From Hydractinia symbiolongicarpus (taxonomy: Eukaryota > Cnidaria > Hydrozoa > Anthoathecata > Hydractiniidae): a DNA stretch of 64,000 bases. The notes beneath the pieces were generated by a model. That model was given only the letters and a program-made list of their open reading frames with translations. It did no database searches and was not told the origin of the DNA. The position numbers and the translations under genes were made by a program. Within the stretch, counting starts at the first letter, position 1. Each line of letters starts with the position of its first letter. Positions 50,201-63,463 of the stretch are shown here, one piece after another. Location: NCBI RefSeq assembly GCF_029227915.1, contig NC_079887.1, positions 6,076,001 through 6,140,000 of the forward strand, read 5' to 3'.

Positions 50201-53200
50201 TAATTAAGTCCCACAGTCAAACCTTTAACTGTTAAAAGCGATGCAACCTAGTAATACCCGAATACTATCGCTAAATACATGTTGGTACGAACATGTGACG
50301 CAACCGTAGTAACTCAAACTAATTTAAACCACTAGAAAGTCAATGAAATGTAGTCTTTGAAACTGTTCCTATTTATTCAGCGCGTGCTAACGGCTAGGAT
50401 TGGTCCCACAGTAAGAAAAGACTTATTAATCTAAATTCTTAAATAAAGCGCTAGCACAGAGCCTATTGTAATCGCTGAATTCCAGCAATCATGTGAAATT
50501 AAGAAGAATGTTATTCCTTGGAGACAAATTGGCTGATTTATCACATTTAGGAGGTCACATTACAGAATCACTTCAATTAATTCCCACAGTCAATCGTTTC
50601 ACTGTTGAAAGCGATGCAACCTAGTGATATCAGAAAAACATCGCTAAATACATGTTGGTACGAATATGTGACACAACGGTTGTAACGCAAACGGACTGAC
50701 ACCATTAAAAAGTCAGTGAGATGTAGTTTTTGAAACTTTCGCCCTTTCTTCAGCACGCAATAACGGCTAGGATAGATCACACAGTAAAGAATGACTTATT
50801 TATCTAAATTTGTTAATGAAGCGCTTCCACAGCGCCCAGTGTAGTCGCTGAGTTCCAACAATCATGTCAAAGTAAGAAGAATGTTATTTCTTGGAGTCCA
50901 GTTGGCTCACTTATCACATTTATAAGGTCACAGGCCGAAGTTAGTTCAATTAAGTCTCACAGTCAATCACTTCATTGTTTAAAGCGATACAATTTAGTAA
51001 TATCAGAAAAGCGTCACTAAATACATGTTGGTACGAATATGTGGCGCAACCGTTGTAACTCAAACGGATTGATACCGCCAAAAAATTATTGAAATGTAGT
51101 TTTTGAGAATGTCTCTATTTCTTCAGCGCGTGCTAACGGCCAGGATTGGTCCCACAGAAAAAAAATACTTATTTATTTATCTAAATTTTTATATAAAGCG
51201 CTACCACAGAGCCTAGTGCACTTGCTGAATTCCAGCAATCATGTCGAATTAAGAAGAATGATATTCCTTCGAGTCCAATTGGCTCATTTATCACATTTAT
51301 AAGGTCACAATCCAGAATCAGTTCAATTAAGTCCCACAGTCAATCGATTCACTGTTAAAAGCGATACAACTTAGTAATATCGGATCAAAATCACTAAATA
51401 CATGTTGGTACGAATATGTGACGCAACCGTTGTAACTCAAACGTATTGACACCGTTAGAAAGTCAATGAAATATAGTTTTTGAAACTGTCTCTATTTCTT
51501 CAGCGCGAACTAACAGCTAGGATTGGTCCCACAGTAAAAAATGACTTATTTATCTAAATTTATTAATTAAGCGCTTCCACAGCGCCCAGTGTAATCGCTG
51601 AGTTCCAAGAATCGTGTCCAAGTAAGAAGAATGTTATTCCTTGGAGTCCAATTGGCTCATTTATCACATTCATAAGGTCGTAGTCCATAATCAGTTCAAT
51701 TTAAGTCCCACAATCAATCGTTTCACTGTTAAAAGCGATACAACTTAGTAACATCGCAAAAAAATCACTAAATACATGTTGGTAGAAATATGTGGCGCAA
51801 CCGTTGTAACTCAAACGGATTTATACCGGTAGAAAGACAATGAAATGTAGTCTTTCAAACTTCTTCTATTTATTCAGCGCGCGATAACGGCTAGGATTGG
51901 TCCCACAGTAAAGAAAGACTTATTTATCTAAATTTTTAAATGAAGCGCTTCCACAGCGCCCAGTGTAATCGCTGAGTTCCAACAATCGTGTCCAAGTAAG
52001 AAGAATGTTATTTCTTGGAATCCAGTTGGCTCACTTATCACATTTATAAGGTCACAGGCCAAAGTTAGTTCAATTAAGTCCCACAGTCAATCATTTCATT
52101 GTTAAAAGCGACATAACTTAGTAATATCGGAAAAATGTCACTAAATACATGTTGGTAGAAATATGTGGCGCAACCGTTGTAACTCAAACGGATTTATACC
52201 GGTAGAAAGACAATGAAATGTAGTCTTTCAAACTTCTTCTATTTATTCAGCGCGCGATAACGGCTAGGATTGGTCTCACAGTAAAGAAAAACTTGGTTAT
52301 CTAAATTTTCAAATAAAGCGCTGCCACAGCGTCCAGTGTAATCGCTGAGTTCCAACAATAATGTCCTAGTAAGAAGAATGTTATTTCTTGGAGTCCAGTT
52401 GGCTCACTTATCACATTTATAAAGTCACAGGCCAAAGTTAGTTCAATTAAGTCCCACAGTCAATCATTTCATTGTTAAAAGCGATATAGCTTAGTAATAT
52501 CGGAAAAATGTCACTAAATACATGTTGGTACGAACATGTGGCGCAACCGTTGTAACTCAAACGGCTTGATACCGCCAAAAAATTATTGAAATGTAGTTTT
52601 TGAGAATGTCTCTATTTCTTCAGCGCGTCCTAACGGCCACGATTGGTCCCACAGAAAAAAAAGACTTATTTATCTAAATTTTTAAATAAAGCGCTACCAC
52701 AGAGCCTAATGTAATCGCTGAATTCCAGCAATCATGTCAAATTAAGAAAAATGTTATTCCTTGGAGTCCAATCGGCTCATTTATCACATTTATAAGGTCA
52801 CAGTTCAGAATCAGTTCAAATAAGTCCCACAGTCAATCGTTTCACTGTTAAACGCGATCCAATCTGGAAATATCGAAAAAGTATCGCTAAATACATGTTG
52901 GTACGAATATATGACGCAACTGTTGTAACTGAAACGAACTGATTCCGTTAAAAGTTCAATGAAATGTAGTTTCGGAAACTGTTGCTATTTCTTCAGCGCG
53001 CGATAACGGCTAGGATTGGTCCCACAGTAAAGAAAGACTTATTTATCTAAATTTTTAAATGAAGCGCTTCCACAGCGCCCAGTGTAATCGCTGAGTTCCA
53101 ACAATCATGTCCAAGTAAGAAGAATGTTATTTCTTGGAGTCCAGTTGGCTCACTTATCACATTTATAAGGTCACAGGCCAAAGTTAGTTCAATTAAGTCC

Positions 53201-53600
53201 CACAGTCAATCATTTCATTGTTAAAAGCGATATAACTTAGTAATATCGGAAAAATGTCAATAAATACATGTTGGTATGAATATGTGGCGCAACCGTTGTA
53301 ACTCAAACGGATTGATACCGCCAAAAAATTAATGAAATGTAGCTTTTGAGAATGTTTCTATTTCTTCAGCGCGTGCTAACGGCCCGGATTGGTCCCACAG
53401 AAAAAAAAGACTTATTTATCTAAATTTTTAAATAAAGCGCTACCACAGAGCCTAATGTAATCGCTGAATTCCAGCAATCATGTCAAATTAAGAAGAATGT
53501 TATTCCTTGGAGACCAATTGGCTCATTTATCACATTTATAAGGTCACGGTCCAGAATTAGTTCAATTAATTCCCACAGGCAATCGTTTCACTGTTAAAAG

Positions 53601-56600
53601 CAATACAACTTAGTAATATCGGAAGAAAATCACTAAATACATGTTGGTACGAATATGTGACGCAACCGTTGTAACTCGAACGGATTGACACCTTTAGAAA
53701 GTCAATGAAATTTAGTTTTGGAAACTGTGTCTATTTCTTCAGCGCGAACTAACGGCTAAGATTCGTCGCACAGTAAAAAATGACTTATTTATCTTAATTT
53801 TTTATCAAAGCGCTACCACAGCGGCCGGTGTAATCGCTGAATTCCAGCAATCATGTCAAATTAGGAAGAATGTTATTTCTTGTAGTCAATCTGGCTCATT
53901 TATCACATTTATAAGGACAAAGTCCAAAATCAGTTCAATTAAGTCCCACAGTCAAAGGTTTCACTGTTAAAAGCGATGCCACCTAGTAATATCCGAATAC
54001 TATCGCTAAATACATGTTGGTACGAATATGTGACCCAGTCGTTGTAACTCAAACGGATTGACACCACCAAGAAGTCAATGATTAATACCGTTAGAAAGTC
54101 AATGAAATGTAGTTTTTGAAACTGTCTCTAATTCTTCAGCGTGAACTAACGGCTAGGATTGGTCCCACAGTAAAAAATGACTTATTTATCTTAATTTTTT
54201 AATAAAGCGCTAACACAGCGCCCAGTGTAATCGCTGAGTTCCAGCAATCATGTCAAATTATGAAGAACAATATTTCTTGTAGTCAAACTGGATCATTTAT
54301 CACATTTAAAAGGTCACAGTCCAGAATCAGTTCAATTAATTCCCACAGTCAATCGTTTCACTGTTAAAAGCAATACAAATTAGTAATATCGGAAGAAAAT
54401 CACTAAATACATGTTCGTACGAATATGTGACGCAACCGTTGTAACTCAAACGGATTGACACCGTTAGAAAGTCAATGAAATGTAGTTTTTGAAACTGTCT
54501 CTATTTCTTCAGCGCGAACTAACAGCTAGGATTGGTCCCACAGTAAAAAATGACTTATTTATCTAAATTTTTTAATGAAGCGCTTCCAGAGCGCCCTGTG
54601 TAATCGCTGAGTTCTAAGAATCGTGTCCAAGTAAGATGAATGTTATTCCTTGGAGTCCAATTGGCTCATTTATCACATTCATAAGGTCGTAGCCCAGAAT
54701 CAGTTCAATTAAGTTCCACAGTCAATCGTTTCACTGTTAAAAGCGATATAGCTTAGTAATATCGGAAAGATATCGCTAAACAGATGTTGGTACGAACATG
54801 TGACGCAGCCGTTGTAACTCAAACGGATTGACACCACCAAGAAGTCAATGATTGATACCGTTAGAAAGTCAATGAAATTTAGTTTTTGCAACTGTCTCTA
54901 ATTCTTCAGCGCGAACTAACGGCTAGGATTGGTCCCACAGTAAAAAATGACTTATTTATCTTCATTTTTTAATAAAGCGCTACCACAGCGCCTAGTGTAA
55001 TCGCTGAGTTCCAGTAATCAAGTCAATATATGAAGAATAATATTTCTTGTAGTCAAACAGGATCATTTATCACATTTATAAGGTCACAGGCCAGAGTTAG
55101 TTCAATTAAGTCCCACAGTCAATCATTTCATTGTTAAAAGCGATATAACTTAGTAATATCGGAAAAATGTCACTAAATACATGTTGGTACGAATATGTGG
55201 CGCAACCGTTGTAACTCAAACTGATTTATACCGCTAGAAAGACAATGAAACGTAGTCTTTTGAACTTCTTCTATTTCTTCAGCGCGCGATAACGGCTAGG
55301 ATTGGTCCCACAGTAAAGAAAGACTTATTTATCTAAATTTTCAAATGAAGCGCCTCCACAGCGCCCAGTGTAATCGCTGAGTTCCAACAATCATGTCCTA
55401 GTAAGAAGAATGTTATTTCCTGGAGTCCAGTTGGCTCACTTATCACATTTATAAGGTCACAGGCCAAAGTTAGTTCAATTAAGTCCCACAGTCAATCATT
55501 TCATTGTTAAAAGCGATGCCACCTAGTAATATCCGAATACTATCGCTAAATACATGTTGGTACGAATATGTGACCCAACCGTTGTAACTCAAACGGATTG
55601 ACACCACCAAGAAGTCAATGATTGATACCGTTAGAAAGTCAATGAAATGTAGTTTTTAAAACTGTCTCTAATTCTTCAGCGCGAACTAACGGCTAGGATT
55701 GGTCCCACAGTAAAAAATGACTTATTTATCTTAATTTTTTAATAAAGCGCTACCACAGCGCCCAGTGTAATCGCTGAGCTCCAGCAATCATGTCAAATTA
55801 TGAAGAACAATATTTCTTGTAGTCAAACTGGATTATTTATCACATTTATAAGGTCACAGTCCAGAATCAGTTCAATTAATTCCCACAGTCAATCGTTTCA
55901 CTGTTAAAAGCAATACAACTTAGTAATATCGGAAGGAAATCACTAAATACATGTTGGTACGAATATGTGACGCAACCGTGTAACTCAAACGGATTGACAC
56001 TGTTAGAAAGTCAATGAAATGTAGTTTTTGAAGCTGTCTCTATTTCTTCAGCGCGCGATAACGGTTAGGATTCGTCGCACAGTAAAAAATGACTTATTTA
56101 TCTTAATTTTTTATCAAAGCGCTACCACAGCGCCCAGTGTAATCGCTGAGTTCCGACAATCAGGTCTAATTAAGAAGAATGTTATTTCTTGGAGTCCAGT
56201 TGGCTCACTTATCACATTTAGAAGGTCACAGTCCAAAGTTAGTTCAATTAAGTTCCACAGTCAATCGTTTCACTGTTTAAAGCGATATAGCTTAGTAATA
56301 TCGGAAAGATATCGCTAAACAGATGTTGGTACGAACATGTCACGCAGCCGTTGTAACTCAAACGGATTGACACCACCAAGAAGTCAATGAAATCTAGTTT
56401 TTGAAACTGTCTCTAATTCTTCAGCGCGAACTAACGGCTAGGATTGGTCCCACAGTAAAAAATGACTTATTTATCTTAATTTTTTAATAAAGCGCTACCA
56501 CAGCGCCCAGTGTAATCACTGAGTTGCAGCAATCATGTCAAATTATGAAGAATAATATTTCTTGTAGTCAAACTGGATCATTTATCACATTTATAAGGAC

Positions 56601-56656
56601 AAAGTCCAATATCAGTTCAATTAAGTCCCACAGTCAAACCTTTTCACTGTTAAAAG
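53601..56656 (+). repeat. Eight-monomer higher-order repeat, copy 1 (3056 bp)
   Basis: The next copy matches at an offset of exactly 3056 bp (e.g. 53,601 with 56,657; 54,709 with 57,765; 56,028 with 59,084). The length exceeds eight monomers by ~75 bp because three monomers carry a 24-bp insertion. Rare shared variants: GTAACTCGAACGG, TTTAGTTTTGGAAACTGTG, CAGCGGCCGG, CATGTTCGTACG, CTTCCAGAGCGCCCTG, CAAGTCAATATATGAAG. By eye the two copies are ~99% identical. Confidence 0.9.
54074..54105 (+). repeat. Marker: 24-bp insertion subtype of region F
   Basis: GTCAATGA occurs twice, 24 bp apart, with TTRATACCGTTAGAAA between. In effect the end of one subtype's block (CACCACCAAGAAGTCAATGA) is followed by another's (GATACCGTTAGAAAGTCAATG), making a ~397-bp monomer. 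The same structure begins at about 54,074, 54,844, 55,614, 57,130, 57,900, 58,670 and 61,304. Recombination between two GTCAATGA sites in misaligned monomers explains it well. It is limited to region F. Confidence 0.85.
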
Positions 56657-59600
56657 CAATACAACTTAGTAATATCGGAAGAAAATCACTAAATACATGT
56701 TGGTACGAATATGTGACGCAACCGTTGTAACTCGAACGGATTGACACCTTTAGAAAGTCAATGAAATTTAGTTTTGGAAACTGTGTCTATTTCTTCAGCG
56801 CGAACTAACGGCTAAGATTCGTCGCACAGTAAAAAATGACTTATTTATCTTAATTTTTTATCAAAGCGCTACCACAGCGGCCGGTGTAATCGCTGAATTC
56901 CAGCAATCATGTCAAATTAGGAAGAATGTTATTTCTTGTAGTCAATCTGGCTCATTTATCACATTTATAAGGACAAAGTCCAAAATCAGTTCAATTAAGT
57001 CCCACAGTCAAAGGTTTCACTGTTAAAAGCGATGCCACCTAGTAATATCCGAATACTATCGCTAAATACATGTTGGTACGAATATGTGACCCAGCCGTTG
57101 TAACTCAAACGGATTGACACCACCAAGAAGTCAATGATTAATACCGTTAGAAAGTCAATGAAATGTAGTTTTTGAAACTGTCTCTAATTCTTCAGCGTGA
57201 ACTAACGGCTAGGATTGGTCCCACAGTAAAAAATGACTTATTTATCTTAATTTTTTAATAAAGCGCTACCACAGCGCCCAGTGTAATCGCTGAGTTCCAG
57301 CAATCATGTCAAATTATGAAGAACAATATTTCTTGTAGTCAAACTGGATCATTTATCACATTTAAAAGGTCACAGTCCAGAATCAGTTCAATTAATTCCC
57401 ACAGTCAATCGTTTCACTGTTAAAAGCAATACAAATTAGTAATATCGGAAGAAAATCACTAAATACATGTTCGTACGAATATGTGACGCAACCGTTGTAA
57501 CTCAAACGGATTGACACCGTTAGAAAGTCAATGAAATGTAGTTTTTGAAACTGTCTCTATTTCTTCAGCGCGAACTAACAGCTAGGATTGGTCCCACAGT
57601 AAAAAATGACTTATTTATCTAAATTTTTTAATGAAGCGCTTCCAGAGCGCCCTGTGTAATCGCTGAGTTCTAAGAATCGTGTCCAAGTAAGATGAATGTT
57701 ATTCCTTGGAGTCCAATTGGCTCATTTATCACATTCATAAGGTCGTAGCCCAGAATCAGTTCAAATAAGTTCCACAGTCAATCGTTTCACCGTTAAAAGC
57801 GATATAGCTTAGTAATATCGGAAAGATATCGCTAAACAGATGTTGGTACGGACATGTGACGCAGCCGTTGTAACTCAAACGGATTGACACCACCAAGAAG
57901 TCAATGATTGATACCGTTAGAAAGTCAATGAAATTTAGTTTTTGCAACTGTCTCTAATTCTTCAGCGCGAACTAACGGCTAGGATTGGTCCCACAGTAAA
58001 AAATGACTTATTTATCTTCATTTTTTAATAAAGCGCTACCACAGCGCCTAGTGTAATCGCTGAGTTCCAGTAATCAAGTCAATATATGAAGAATAATATT
58101 TCTTGTAGTCAAACAGGATCATTTATCACATTTATAAGGTCACAGGCCAGAGTTAGTTCAATTAAGTCCCACAGTCAATCATTTCATTGTTAAAAGCGAT
58201 ATAACTTAGTAATATCGGAAAAATGTCACTAAATACATGTTGGTACGAATATGTGGCGCAACCGTTGTAACTCAAACTGATTTATACCGCTAGAAAGACA
58301 ATGAAATGTAGTCTTTTGAACTTCTTCTATTTCTTCAGCGCGCGATAACGGCTAGGATTGGTCCCACAGTAAAGAAAGACTTATTTATCTAAATTTTCAA
58401 ATGAAGCGCCTCCACAGCGCCCAGTGTAATCGCTGAGTTCCAACAATCATGTCCTAGTAAGAAGAATGTTATTTCTTGGAGTCCAGTTGGCTCACTTATC
58501 ACATTTATAAGGTCACAGGCCAAAGTTAGTTCAATTAAGTCCCACAGTCAATCATTTCATTGTTAAAAGCGATGCCACCTAGTAATATCCGAATACTATC
58601 GCTAAATACATGTTGGTACGAATATGTGACCCAACCGTTGTAACTCAAACGGATTGACACCACCAAGAAGTCAATGATTGATACCGTTAGAAAGTCAATG
58701 AAATTTAGTTTTTAAAACTGTCTCTAATTCTTCAGCGCGAACTAACGGCTAGGATTGGTCCCACAGTAAAAAATGACTTATTTATCTTAATTTTTTAATA
58801 AAGCGCTACCACAGCGCCCAGTGTAATCGCTGAGCTCCAGCAATCATGTCAAATTATGAAGAACAATATTTCTTGTAGTCAAACTGGATTATTTATCACA
58901 TTTATAAGGTCACAGTCCAGAATCAGTTCAATTAATTCCCACAGTCAATCGTTTCACTGTTAAAAGCAATACAACTTAGTAATATCGGAAGAAAATCACT
59001 AAATACATGTTGGTACGAATATGTGACGCAACCGTGTAACTCAAACGGATTGACACTGTTAGAACGTCAATGAAATGTAGTTTTTGAAGCTGTCTCTATT
59101 TCTTCAGCGCGCGATAACGGTTAGGATTCGTCGCACAGTAAAAAATGACTTATTTATCTTAATTTTTTATCAAAGCGCTACCACAGCGCCCAGTGTAATC
59201 GCTGAGTTCCGACAATCAGGTCTAATTAAGAAGAATGTTATTTCTTGGAGTCCAGTTGGCTCACTTATCACATTTAGAAGGTCACAGTCCAAAGTTAGTT
59301 CAATTATGTTCCACAGTCAATCGTTTCACTGTTTAAAGCGATATAGCTTAGTAATATCGGAAAGATATCGCTAAACAGATGTTGGTACGAACATGTCACG
59401 CAGCCGTTGTAACTCAAACAGATTGACACCACCAAGAAGTCAATGAAATCTAGTTTTTGAAACTGTCTCTAATTCTTCAGCGCGAACTAACGGCTAGGAT
59501 TGGTCCCACAGTAAAAAATGACTTATTTATCTTAATTTTTTAATAAAGCGCTACCACAGCGCCCAGTGTAATCACTGAGTTGCAGCAATCATGTCAAATT

Positions 59601-59712
59601 ATGAAGAATAATATTTCTTGTAGTCAAACTGGATCATTTATCACATTTATAAGGACAAAGTCCAATATCAGTTCAATTAAGTCCTACAGTCAAACCTTTT
59701 CACTGTTAAAAG
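56657..59712 (+). repeat. Eight-monomer higher-order repeat, copy 2
   Basis: Second tandem copy. Single-base differences from copy 1 include GACCCAGCC vs GACCCAGTC (57,090/54,034), CACCGTTAAAAG vs CACTGTTAAAAG (57,790/54,734), GGTACGGACATG vs GGTACGAACATG (~57,850), and AGAACGTCAATG vs AGAAAGTCAATG (~59,063). Identity ends near 59,712, where AAAAGCAATACAAC becomes AAAAGCGATGCAACC. Confidence 0.9.
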
Positions 59713-60835
59713 CGATGCAACCTAGTAATATCCGAATACTATCGCTAAATACATGTTGGGACGATTATGTGACGCAACTGTTGTAACTCAAACGGATTTA
59801 AACCACTAGAAAGTCAATGAAATGTAGTCTTTGAAACTGTTCCTATTTATTCAGTGCGTGCTAACGGCCAGGATTGGTCGCACAGTAAGAAAAGACTTAT
59901 TTATCTAAATTCTTAAATAAAGCGCTACCACAGAGGCTAATGTAATCGCTGAATTCCAACAATCATGTCAAATTAAGAAGAATTTTATTCTTTGGAGACC
60001 AATTGGCTCATTTATCACATTTATAAGGTCACAGTCAAGAATCAGTTCAATTAATTCCCACAGTCAATCGTTTCACTGTTAAAAGCAATACAACTTAGTA
60101 ATATCGGAAGAAAATCACTAAATACATGTTGGTACGAATATGTGGCGCAACCGTTGTAACTCAAACGGATTGACACTGTTAGAAAGTCAATGAAATGTAG
60201 TTTTTGAAGCTGTCTCTATTTCTTCAGCGCGCGATAACGGTTAGGATTCGTCGCACAGTAAAAAATGACTTATTTATCTTAATTTTTTATCAAAGCGCTA
60301 CCACAGCGCCGAGTGTAATCGCTGAGTTCCGACAATCAGGTCTAATTAAGAAGAATGTTATTTCTTGGAGTCCAGTTGGCTCACTTATCACATTTAGAAG
60401 GTCACAGTCCAAAGTTAGTTCAATTAAGTTCCACAGTCAATCGTTTCACTGTTAAAAGCGATATAGCTTAGTAATATCGGAAAGATATCGCTAAACAGAT
60501 GTTGGTACGAACATGTCACGCAGCCGTTGTAACTCAAACGGATTGACACCACCAAGAAGTCAATGAAATCTAGTTTTTGAAACTGTCTCTAATTCTTCAG
60601 CGCGAACTAACGGCTAGGATTGGTCCCACAGTAAAAAATGACTTATTTATCTTAATTTTTTAATAAAGCGCTACCACAGCGCCCAGTGTAATCACTGAGT
60701 TGCAGCAATCATGTCAAATTATGAAGAATAATATTTCTTGTAGTCAAACTGGATCATTTATCACATTTATAAGGACGAAGTCCAATATCAGTTCAATTAA
60801 GTCCCATAGTCAAACCTTTCACTGTTAAAAGCGAT
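59713..60835 (+). repeat. Three-monomer repeat, copy 1
   Basis: Begins with a monomer carrying ATCCGAATACTATCGC, GGGACGATTATGTGACG, GTTCCTATTTATTCAGTGC and AATTTTATTCTTTGGAG. It continues as a monomer with GAAGCTGTCTC and GTTAGGATTCGTCGCAC, then one with CTCTAATTCTTCAGCGC and ATCACTGAGTTGCAG. Its last two thirds match 59,084-59,712 at 1120 bp. The whole unit matches 62,346-63,463 at ~2630-2634 bp. Confidence 0.82.
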
Positions 60836-62345
60836 GCAACCTAGTAATATCCGAATACTATCGCTAAATACATGTTGGTACGAATGTGTGACGCAACCGT
60901 TGTAACTCAAACGCATTTAAACCACTAGAAAGTCAATGAAATGTAGTCTTTGAAACTGTTTCTATTTATTCAGCGCGTGCTAAGGGCCAGGATTGGTCCC
61001 ACAGTAGAAAAGACTTATTTATCAAAATTCTTAAATAAAGCGCTACCACAGAGCCTATTGTAATCGCTAAGTTCCAGCAATCATGTCAAATTAAGAAGAA
61101 TGTTATTTCTTGTAGTCAAACTGGCTCATTTATCACATTTGTAAGGACAAAGTCCAATATCAGTTCAATTAAGTCCCATAGTCAAACCTTTCACTGTTAA
61201 AAGCGATGCAACCTAGTAATATCCGAATACTATCGCTAAATACATGTTGGTACGAATATGTGACGCAGCCGTTGTAACTCAAACGGATTGACACCACCAA
61301 GAAGTCAATGATTGATACCATTAGAAAGTCAATGAAATGTAGTTTTTGAAACTGTCTCTAATTCTTCAGCGCGAACTAACGGCTAGGATTGGTCCCACAG
61401 TAAAAAATGACTTATTTATATTAATTTTTTAATAAAGCACTACCGCAGCGCCCAGTGTAATCGCTGAGCTCCAGTAATCATGTCAAATTATGAAGAACAA
61501 TATTTCTTGTAGTCAAACTGGATCATTTATCACATTTATAAGGTCACAGTCCAGAATTAGTTCAATTAATTCCCACAGTCAATCGTTTCACTGTTAAAAG
61601 CAATACAACTTGGTATTATCGGAAGAAAATCACTAAATACATGTTGGTACGAATATGTGACGCAACCGTTGTAACTCAAACGGATTGACACCGTTAGAAA
61701 GTCAATGAAATGTAGTTTTTGAAGCTGTCTCTATTTCTTTAGCGCGCGATAACGGTTAGGATTCGTCGCACAGTAAAAAATGACTTATTTATCTTAATTT
61801 TTTATCAAAGCGCTACCACAGCGCCCAGTGTAATCGCTGAGTTCCGACAATCAGGTCTAATTAAGAAGAATGTTATTTCTTGGAGTCCAGTTGGCTCACT
61901 TATCACATTTATAAGGTCACAGTCCAAAGTTAGTTCAATTAAGTTCCACAATCAATCGTTTCACTGTTAAAAGCGATATAGCTTAGTGATATCGGAAAGA
62001 TATGGCTAAACTGATGTTGGTACGAACATGTGGCGCAACCGTTGTAACTCAAACGGATTGATACCCCCAAAAAATTAATGAAATGTAACTTTTGAGAATG
62101 TTTCTATTTCTTCAGCACTAACTAACGGCTAGGATTTGTCCCACAGTAAAAAATGACTTATTTATCTTAATTTTTTAAGAAAGCGCTACCACAGCGCACA
62201 GTGTAATCGCTGATTCCAGCAATCATGTGAAATTATGAAGAATAATATTTCTTGTAGTCAAACTGGATCATTTTTCACATTTATAAAGACAAAGTCCAAG
62301 ATCAGTTCAATTAAGTCCCACAGTCAAACCTTTTCACTTTTAAAA
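60836..62345 (+). repeat. Interposed satellite between trimer copies
   Basis: About four monomers. One carries the 24-bp insertion (61,304). One has AAAAAATTAATGAAATG and TTTGAGAATGTTTC, resembling ~53,300. Bases 60,805-60,870 and 61,174-61,240 are near-identical (AAGTCCCATAGTCAAACC, ATCCGAATACTATCGC), a one-monomer repeat. Nothing other than satellite is seen. Confidence 0.78.
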
Positions 62346-63463
62346 GCGATGCAACCTAGTAATATCCGAATACTATCGCTAAATACAGGTTGGCACGATT
62401 ATGTGACGCAACCGTTGTAACTCAAACGGATTGACACTGTTAGAAAGTCAATGAAATGTAGTTTTTGAAACTGTTCCTATTTATTCAGTGCGTGCTAACG
62501 GCCAGGATTGGTCCCACAGTAAGAAAAGACTTATTTATCTAAATTCTTAAGTAAAGCGCTACCACAGAGGCTAATGTAATCGCTGAATTCCAACAATCAT
62601 GTCAAATTAAGAAGAATTTTATTCTTTGGAGACCAATTGGCTCATTTATTACATTTATAAGGTCACAGTCAAGAATCAGTTCAATTAATTCCCACAGTCA
62701 ATCGTTTCACTGGTAAAAGCAATACAACTTAGTAATATCGGAAGAAAATCACTAAATACATGTTGGTACGAATATGTGACGCAACCGTTGTAACTCAAAC
62801 GGATTGACACTGTTAGAAAGTCAATGAAATGTAGTTTTTGAAGCTGTCTCTATTTCTTCAGCGCGCGATAACGGTTAGGATTCGTCGCACAGTAAAAAAT
62901 GACTTATTTATCCTAATTTTTTATCAAAGCGCTACCACAGCGCCCAGTGTAATCGCTGAGTTCCGACAATCAGGTCTAATTAAGAAGAATGTTATTTCTT
63001 GGAGTCCAGTTGGCTCACTTATCACATTTAGAAGGTCACAGTCCAAAGTTAGTTCAATTAAGTTCCACAGTCAATCGTTTCACTGTTAAAAGCGATATAG
63101 CTTAGTAATATCGGAAAGATATCGCTAAACAGATGTTGGTACGAACATGTCACTCAGCCGTTGTAACTCAAACGGATTGACACCACCAAGAAGTCAATGA
63201 AATCTAGTTTTTGAAACTGTCTCTAATTCTTCAGCGCGAACTAACGGCTAGGATTGGTCCCACAGTAAAAAATGACTTATTTATCTTAATTTTTTAATAA
63301 AGCGCTACCACAGCGCCCAGTGTAATCACTGAGTTGCAGCAATCATGTCAAATTATGAAGAATAATATTTCTTGTAGTCAAACTGGATCATTTATCACAT
63401 TTATAAGGACAAAGTCCAATATCAGTTCAATTAAGTCCCATAGTCAAACCTTTCACTGTTAAA
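62346..63463 (+). repeat. Three-monomer repeat, copy 2 (1118 bp)
   Basis: Repeats the 59,713 trimer, now with TACAGGTTGGCACGATTATG at the palindrome block, which weakens the dyad (CATG to CAGG). It matches the next copy at 1118 bp. Confidence 0.85.

Larger units (their letters stand above)
44501..53600 (+). repeat. Irregular satellite region with rearranged monomers
   Basis: About 24 monomers with no long clean higher-order repeat. Local matches: 45,008-45,110 with 45,381-45,483 (one monomer, CAGAGCGCGATAACGG); 46,150-46,320 with 47,381-47,551 (1231 bp, three monomers plus a fragment); ~51,775-51,900 with ~52,148-52,275 (one monomer, GGTAGAAATATGTGGCGC). Many monomers show private changes. 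The lack of homogenisation, together with the rearrangements at 45.69, 45.91 and 47.09 kb, makes this the most disturbed part of the array. No other element was seen. Confidence 0.8.

Noticed and set aside
56028-56318. Longest frames (96 codons at 56,028 and 59,084) and the many 70-83 codon frames on both strands
   Set aside because: All span the same satellite segments, change length with single variants, and overlap on both strands (e.g. 25,627-25,842 minus with 25,780-26,004 plus). Monomer lengths of 372 and 373 shift the frame, so no long reading frame can persist.
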